A stretch of 64,000 nt of DNA from Acidobacteria bacterium 28-1 (GTDB lineage Bacteria > Acidobacteriota > Blastocatellia > Pyrinomonadales > Pyrinomonadaceae): contig MWYZ01000036.1 of NCBI GenBank assembly GCA_002050365.1, positions 1 to 64,000 of the forward strand, written 5' to 3'. The translations under genes were made by a program, and so were the position numbers. Under the pieces are notes generated by a model. The model had not been told where the DNA came from, did not search any database, and saw nothing but the letters and a program-made list of their open reading frames with translations. Positions 60,060 through 64,000 of the stretch are shown piece by piece. Each line of letters begins with the position of its first letter. Position 1 is the first letter of the stretch.

Positions 60060-60737
60060 TTATTTTTTCTTTATCGAACTTGCGCCCGAAGAATCCTGCT
60101 TGATGTTTTTCGGCTCGCCAACGTAAGAAATTTTGCTTGCGCCGCTCGCGTTAAGGTCTAAATCATTAATTGCTGAAACTGTTGCGCTGCTCGCTCCGTT
60201 TGCTTCGACAGTTGCATCTTCAACCTTCAACTTTTCTGCATCAATTGAACTTGCGCCGCTCGCATCCGCATCTAAAGTTTGCGCTTCACCGTTAATTTTA
60301 ATTTTCGACGCGCCGCTGGCTTTAAGTTCGAGCGAATCGGCTTTGACGCCTGCGACATTTGCGCTCGATGCGCCTGAAATTTCTAAACCTTCAATCGCCG
60401 GCATCGAAATTTTGACATTGATGCGTGTTTTCGACGAAATTCTATCTTCGCTGTAAATTTTCAACGTGTCGCCGCTGACTTCCGTTTTAATGTTAGCGAG
60501 CAAATTGTCGTCGGCTTGAACTTCAACTGCAAAACTATTGCCGACCGCAACTTCGACGTTGACTGCGCCGCTCGCGTCAATTTTCGTAAAATCGTCAACA
60601 TTTCTCGTTTCGGTTTTCGGCGTTCCCGAACCTTGAATGCCGCCGAAATTTTTAAAACTGTTGAAGCCGCAATTAGTCGAAAATGTTAAACCGATTGACA
60701 AAGCGAATATAAAAACCAATAAACCAAATTTTTTCAT
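60060..60737 (-). CDS. DUF2807 / GIN-domain putative auto-transporter adhesin-like protein
   Basis: Repeating SGASSANV/SGASKI units after a signal peptide; start at MKKFGLLVF; the track gives 60845. Confidence 0.85.
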   Translation of the reverse strand: MKKFGLLVFIFALSIGLTFSTNCGFNSFKNFGGIQGSGTPKTETRNVDDFTKIDASGAVNVEVAVGNSFAVEVQADDNLLANIKTEVSGDTLKIYSEDRISSKTRINVKISMPAIEGLEISGASSANVAGVKADSLELKASGASKIKINGEAQTLDADASGASSIDAEKLKVEDATVEANGASSATVSAINDLDLNASGASKISYVGEPKNIKQDSSGASSIKKK

Positions 60738-60804
60738 TATTTTTCCCTCCACGAAAGTTCCTTCGGTAATGGCAAACGAACAAATTTCCCCGCAAGTTCC
60801 AAAT

Positions 60805-62421
60805 TTATTTGGCAAACGCCCAATAAGAAAGGATTGCCTGCACAATCCCGATAATTAAACCGAACAACGCGCCGAAGAGTTCGATGGTTCGCAGATGTTC
60901 TTTGGATATGGAAAGAACAAGCGATTCGAGTTTTTCGACCGGGTAATTATTGATTTTTTCGCGCACGACTTTGCCGATGTCAAATTCTCGAATCGCCGCG
61001 GGAAGTTTTTCTCGCGCGGCGGAAATTATCGTTTCGGTCAAGGATTTTCCCGCCTGGTGGACTTTTTCTTCCGAAACGTGCGCGGAAAGTTTGCCGATTG
61101 GCGTGGCAAGCAAGCGTTCGATTTGGTTTGACAGCACGCCGTTGACAATATTCGATGTTTCTCCACGATTGAGGACGCTTATTAAACTCTTTGACAACAT
61201 ATTTTTGAGTTTTTCTTCCGCTTCGGGATGTGCCGTTTGGAGAATCGCTCCCAAACTGTGCGGGCGAAGTTTTTGCAAAGTGTCGGTCAGATAAGCCGAA
61301 ACCGAATTCATCATTTCGTCGCCCTGAACGAGTGAAAAAACGTTTTTCGAGATTTGCGATTTGAGCCGTTCAAGCTGTTCGGGCGCGATGTTTCCGATGA
61401 TTTCAGGGATTGGACGCGCCAGCGTATTGTCAATGGTCGTATCGAGAAAATTTCTGGCTTCTTCGGCAAAAAACGCGCCGCGCAAACTTTCCTCAATGCG
61501 CTTTGGCAAACTGTCGTTGACCAAATCATCAACTTCTTTTAAGAGATTTTCCCGCGACACGAATATCTTTTTAAAAAACGCCAAATTTTCGTAATAACCG
61601 TGAACTTCACGTTTGATAAGTGCGCTAATTTGATTGCGCGTGCGCTCCGCTGTAACGATTTCGGCTAATTTATGAACGATCGGTTCGATTTGTTCGCTCG
61701 CTTTGTCTTTCAAAAGCAAAACCGCCTCTTCGGTGAACATTTCGCCGAGCGGCGTCGGCGTGTTGGCTAAATCATCAACTCGTCGGCTGATAAAAGCTCT
61801 GATTTTCTGCTCGAACGCCGATTCTTTGACGACCGAGCGAATTCGATTTTCGAGAAAACCCGTAATTTTAAGAAATGTTTCTTCGTCAACAGTTTCGGAG
61901 ATTCGGCGCGAAAGAGCTTCGTCAACGCGTCGCCCGACAAATCCGCGAATCGTCTCAACGGTTTCTTCGCTTCTTAAAACCCCTTCGATATATTCGGTAA
62001 TTTTTAACTGAAGAGAAGAAATTGCGTCCAAAACAGGTTCGCGGATGTTCGCCGGCAACGCTTCAATGAGCGACGGATAATCTTGCGACATTAAATCTTC
62101 GGTATAAGAATCAACCACGGCTTGAATTTTCTTTCGCAAAAATTCTTTCCCAAAAAGTTCCTCGACAATGGTTTCCTGTGAAACAAGCTCTTCGCCGACA
62201 GCCTTTCCAATTGCTTCTGCTAAACGCCCCCGATGGCGGGGAATCATTCCCTGCGGGAAAACTGTTAAGCCAAGAAGTTTGACAGGATTGCGCGGACGAA
62301 AAAGCATCCGCACGGCAAGCCACGCGCCGATATAGCCGTGAACAGTTGCAAAAATGATGAGCAGCGCAACTTGCACCCACAAATTTTTGAAAAACTCTTC
62401 AAAACCTTGAATAAAATCCAT
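60805..62421 (-). CDS. DUF445 family membrane protein
   Basis: N- and C-terminal TM segments; WLAVRMLFRPRNPVKLLGLTVFPQGMIPRHRGRLAEAIGKAVGEELVSQE. Confidence 0.88.
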   Translation of the reverse strand: MDFIQGFEEFFKNLWVQVALLIIFATVHGYIGAWLAVRMLFRPRNPVKLLGLTVFPQGMIPRHRGRLAEAIGKAVGEELVSQETIVEELFGKEFLRKKIQAVVDSYTEDLMSQDYPSLIEALPANIREPVLDAISSLQLKITEYIEGVLRSEETVETIRGFVGRRVDEALSRRISETVDEETFLKITGFLENRIRSVVKESAFEQKIRAFISRRVDDLANTPTPLGEMFTEEAVLLLKDKASEQIEPIVHKLAEIVTAERTRNQISALIKREVHGYYENLAFFKKIFVSRENLLKEVDDLVNDSLPKRIEESLRGAFFAEEARNFLDTTIDNTLARPIPEIIGNIAPEQLERLKSQISKNVFSLVQGDEMMNSVSAYLTDTLQKLRPHSLGAILQTAHPEAEEKLKNMLSKSLISVLNRGETSNIVNGVLSNQIERLLATPIGKLSAHVSEEKVHQAGKSLTETIISAAREKLPAAIREFDIGKVVREKINNYPVEKLESLVLSISKEHLRTIELFGALFGLIIGIVQAILSYWAFAK

Positions 62422-62502
62422 TGTAAAAATAAGTCTAATGTCTAAAGTCCAGTGTCTAAGGTCAGTTATTTTCTAACAATAAGCGACGGATTTTGAACTG
62501 CT

Positions 62503-62886
62503 TTAAAAAACCTGAAAACCTTCCGATTTAAGGCAAAACTCTGAAAAATCTCTCAGCCAATCGTGACTTGCGCTGTAATTCTTCCATTCCCCGTCGCCTT
62601 CGCTGTGAAATGTGCCGTCGTCGGGCGCGTCTGTGACAGACAAATCTCCGAACATACGCTTGTTCGGCTCTAATTTCGGCAGAATTTCGTCACGGATTTT
62701 TTCGCCGATGGCTTGCGCTTCTTCGTGAGAGAATTGCGCGCCGGTCGCGTTATAACTCATCTGCCGCAGCTTCCCTTCGTCAACGATGTCAAAACTTTTA
62801 ATAATTTCAAGCGTCGGCTTCCAATTCCAAATGTTGGCGCGAAACTCAAAATTTTCCGAACCCAAATCCAACAATGTAAAACTCAT
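62503..62886 (-). CDS. Hypothetical protein
   Basis: 127 aa ORF, no recognised family. Confidence 0.6.
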   Translation of the reverse strand: MSFTLLDLGSENFEFRANIWNWKPTLEIIKSFDIVDEGKLRQMSYNATGAQFSHEEAQAIGEKIRDEILPKLEPNKRMFGDLSVTDAPDDGTFHSEGDGEWKNYSASHDWLRDFSEFCLKSEGFQVF

Positions 62887-63074
62887 AAATTTTCCCCCTC
62901 GAAAATGCTAAACGCGAAAGGCGATTAGAGTCAATGAAGTTTTATCAACAAATCGCTATAATCAATCGTTCAAGTCAGGTAACTTTAACTGCGTAGGACA
63001 CAGGGAACGTAGAGGAAATTATAAAATTGATTGTGATTTTTCTATAATCTCTGTCTACTTTTACAAATTTCTTT

Positions 63075-64000
63075 ATGAGTAAATCAATTACATATTCGGA
63101 CGCGGGCGTTTCGATTGACAATGCTAATATTGCGCTCGATAAAATTAAAACTTTCGCCAAATCAACATTTAACGAGCGAACTCTGACGGAAATCGGCAGT
63201 TTCGGCGGAATGTTTTCTGGAATGTTCCCCGAAATGAAAGAGCCGATTCTGGTCGCTTCGGCGGACGGTGTCGGCACAAAACTAAAAGTCGCTTTTTTGA
63301 CGGGCAAACACCACACAATTGGACAAGACCTTGTCAATCATTGCGTCAACGACATTCTAGTGCAAGGCGCAAAACCTCTGTTTTTCCTTGATTACTTTGC
63401 AACGGGAAAACTCTCGCCGGCTGTAACGGCTTCGGTCGTCGAAGGAATTTCAATCGCCTGCAAAGAAAACAAATGTGTTCTGCTCGGCGGCGAAACGGCG
63501 GAAATGCCCGGGTTTTATGCGGCGGGTGAATACGATTTGGCGGGTTTTATCGTCGGCGTAGTTGATAAATCAAAAGTGATTGACGGGAAATCAGTCGAAG
63601 CGGGCGATGTTGTTTTGGGTTTGCCTTCGAGCGGTTTGCACACGAACGGTTATTCGTTGGCGCGAAAACTGCTTTTTTACGTCGGGCATTACAAAGTTGA
63701 TACGGAATTAAAAGAAACCGGCGAAACCGTTGGTGATACTTTGCTTAAACCGCACAAAAGTTATCTGCCAACGCTCGGCGGTCTTCTCGATTCCGGGAAA
63801 ATTAAAGGCTTGGCGCACGTCACCGGCGGCGGATTGCTGGAAAATATTCCGCGAATTTTGCCCGAAAATGTTTCGGTTGAAATTGAAAAAGGAACTTGGG
63901 ATGAACTTCCCGTCTTCGGATTGATGCAAAAACTCGGCAATGTCAAAGAAACGGAAATGTTCCGCACATTTAATATGGGCGTTGGAATGGTGATTGTCTG
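63075..64000 (+). CDS. purM: Phosphoribosylformylglycinamidine cyclo-ligase (partial, runs off window)
   Basis: Own translation: MSKSITYSDAGVSIDNANIALDKIKTFAKSTFNERTLTEIGSFGGMF...VASADGVGTKLKVAF...GQDLVNHCVNDILVQGAKPLFFLDYFATGKL. Not in the ORF track. Confidence 0.96.
   Translation, partial: MSKSITYSDAGVSIDNANIALDKIKTFAKSTFNERTLTEIGSFGGMFSGMFPEMKEPILVASADGVGTKLKVAFLTGKHHTIGQDLVNHCVNDILVQGAKPLFFLDYFATGKLSPAVTASVVEGISIACKENKCVLLGGETAEMPGFYAAGEYDLAGFIVGVVDKSKVIDGKSVEAGDVVLGLPSSGLHTNGYSLARKLLFYVGHYKVDTELKETGETVGDTLLKPHKSYLPTLGGLLDSGKIKGLAHVTGGGLLENIPRILPENVSVEIEKGTWDELPVFGLMQKLGNVKETEMFRTFNMGVGMVIV

Noticed and set aside
60060-60737. SGASS repeats in the DUF2807 protein as a novel repeat protein
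   Set aside because: This beta-helical repeat pattern is normal for the DUF2807/GIN family.

Overview
The window comes from the chromosome of a Blastocatellia/Acidobacteria-like bacterium; this placement is inferred from protein style only, with no search run. It spans the replication origin region (dnaA, dnaN and a DnaA-box-rich intergenic with a TAG-trinucleotide run). The main blocks are: (1) a restriction-modification cluster with a truncated, motif-degenerate Eco57I-like methylase (1-4.5 kb); (2) trxB, an enoyl-CoA hydratase and two tRNAs (Ala-GGC, Glu-CTC); (3) a ~9.1 kb segment flanked by a direct repeat of the tRNA-Ala 3' end (42/45 identical), carrying a urate-to-ureidoglycolate cluster (allB, alc, uraD, uraH, uricase, a DUF6986-like aldolase-family enzyme), nested inverted-repeat elements and a frameshifted IS110-family element; (4) a divergent copper-amine-oxidase-like secreted protein; (5) a ~16 kb starch/maltodextrin operon (TonB receptor, three GH13, MalQ, MFS, a GH15-CBM48-esterase fusion, ROK kinase) with a ROK repressor and two matching palindromic operator candidates; (6) decayed genes (tricorn N-terminus, TolB-like C-terminus, S24 peptidase remnant, a secreted hydrolase split by a stop and a frameshift); (7) CHAD and CYTH genes separated by a nested inverted-repeat element; (8) a TonB receptor/PHP/phosphoesterase cluster; (9) dnaN-oriC-dnaA, a NuiA-like protein, DUF2807, DUF445 and a partial purM. 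The most interesting candidates are the tRNA-flanked urate island, the paired ROK operators, the DnaA-trio-like oriC and the GH15-esterase fusion.
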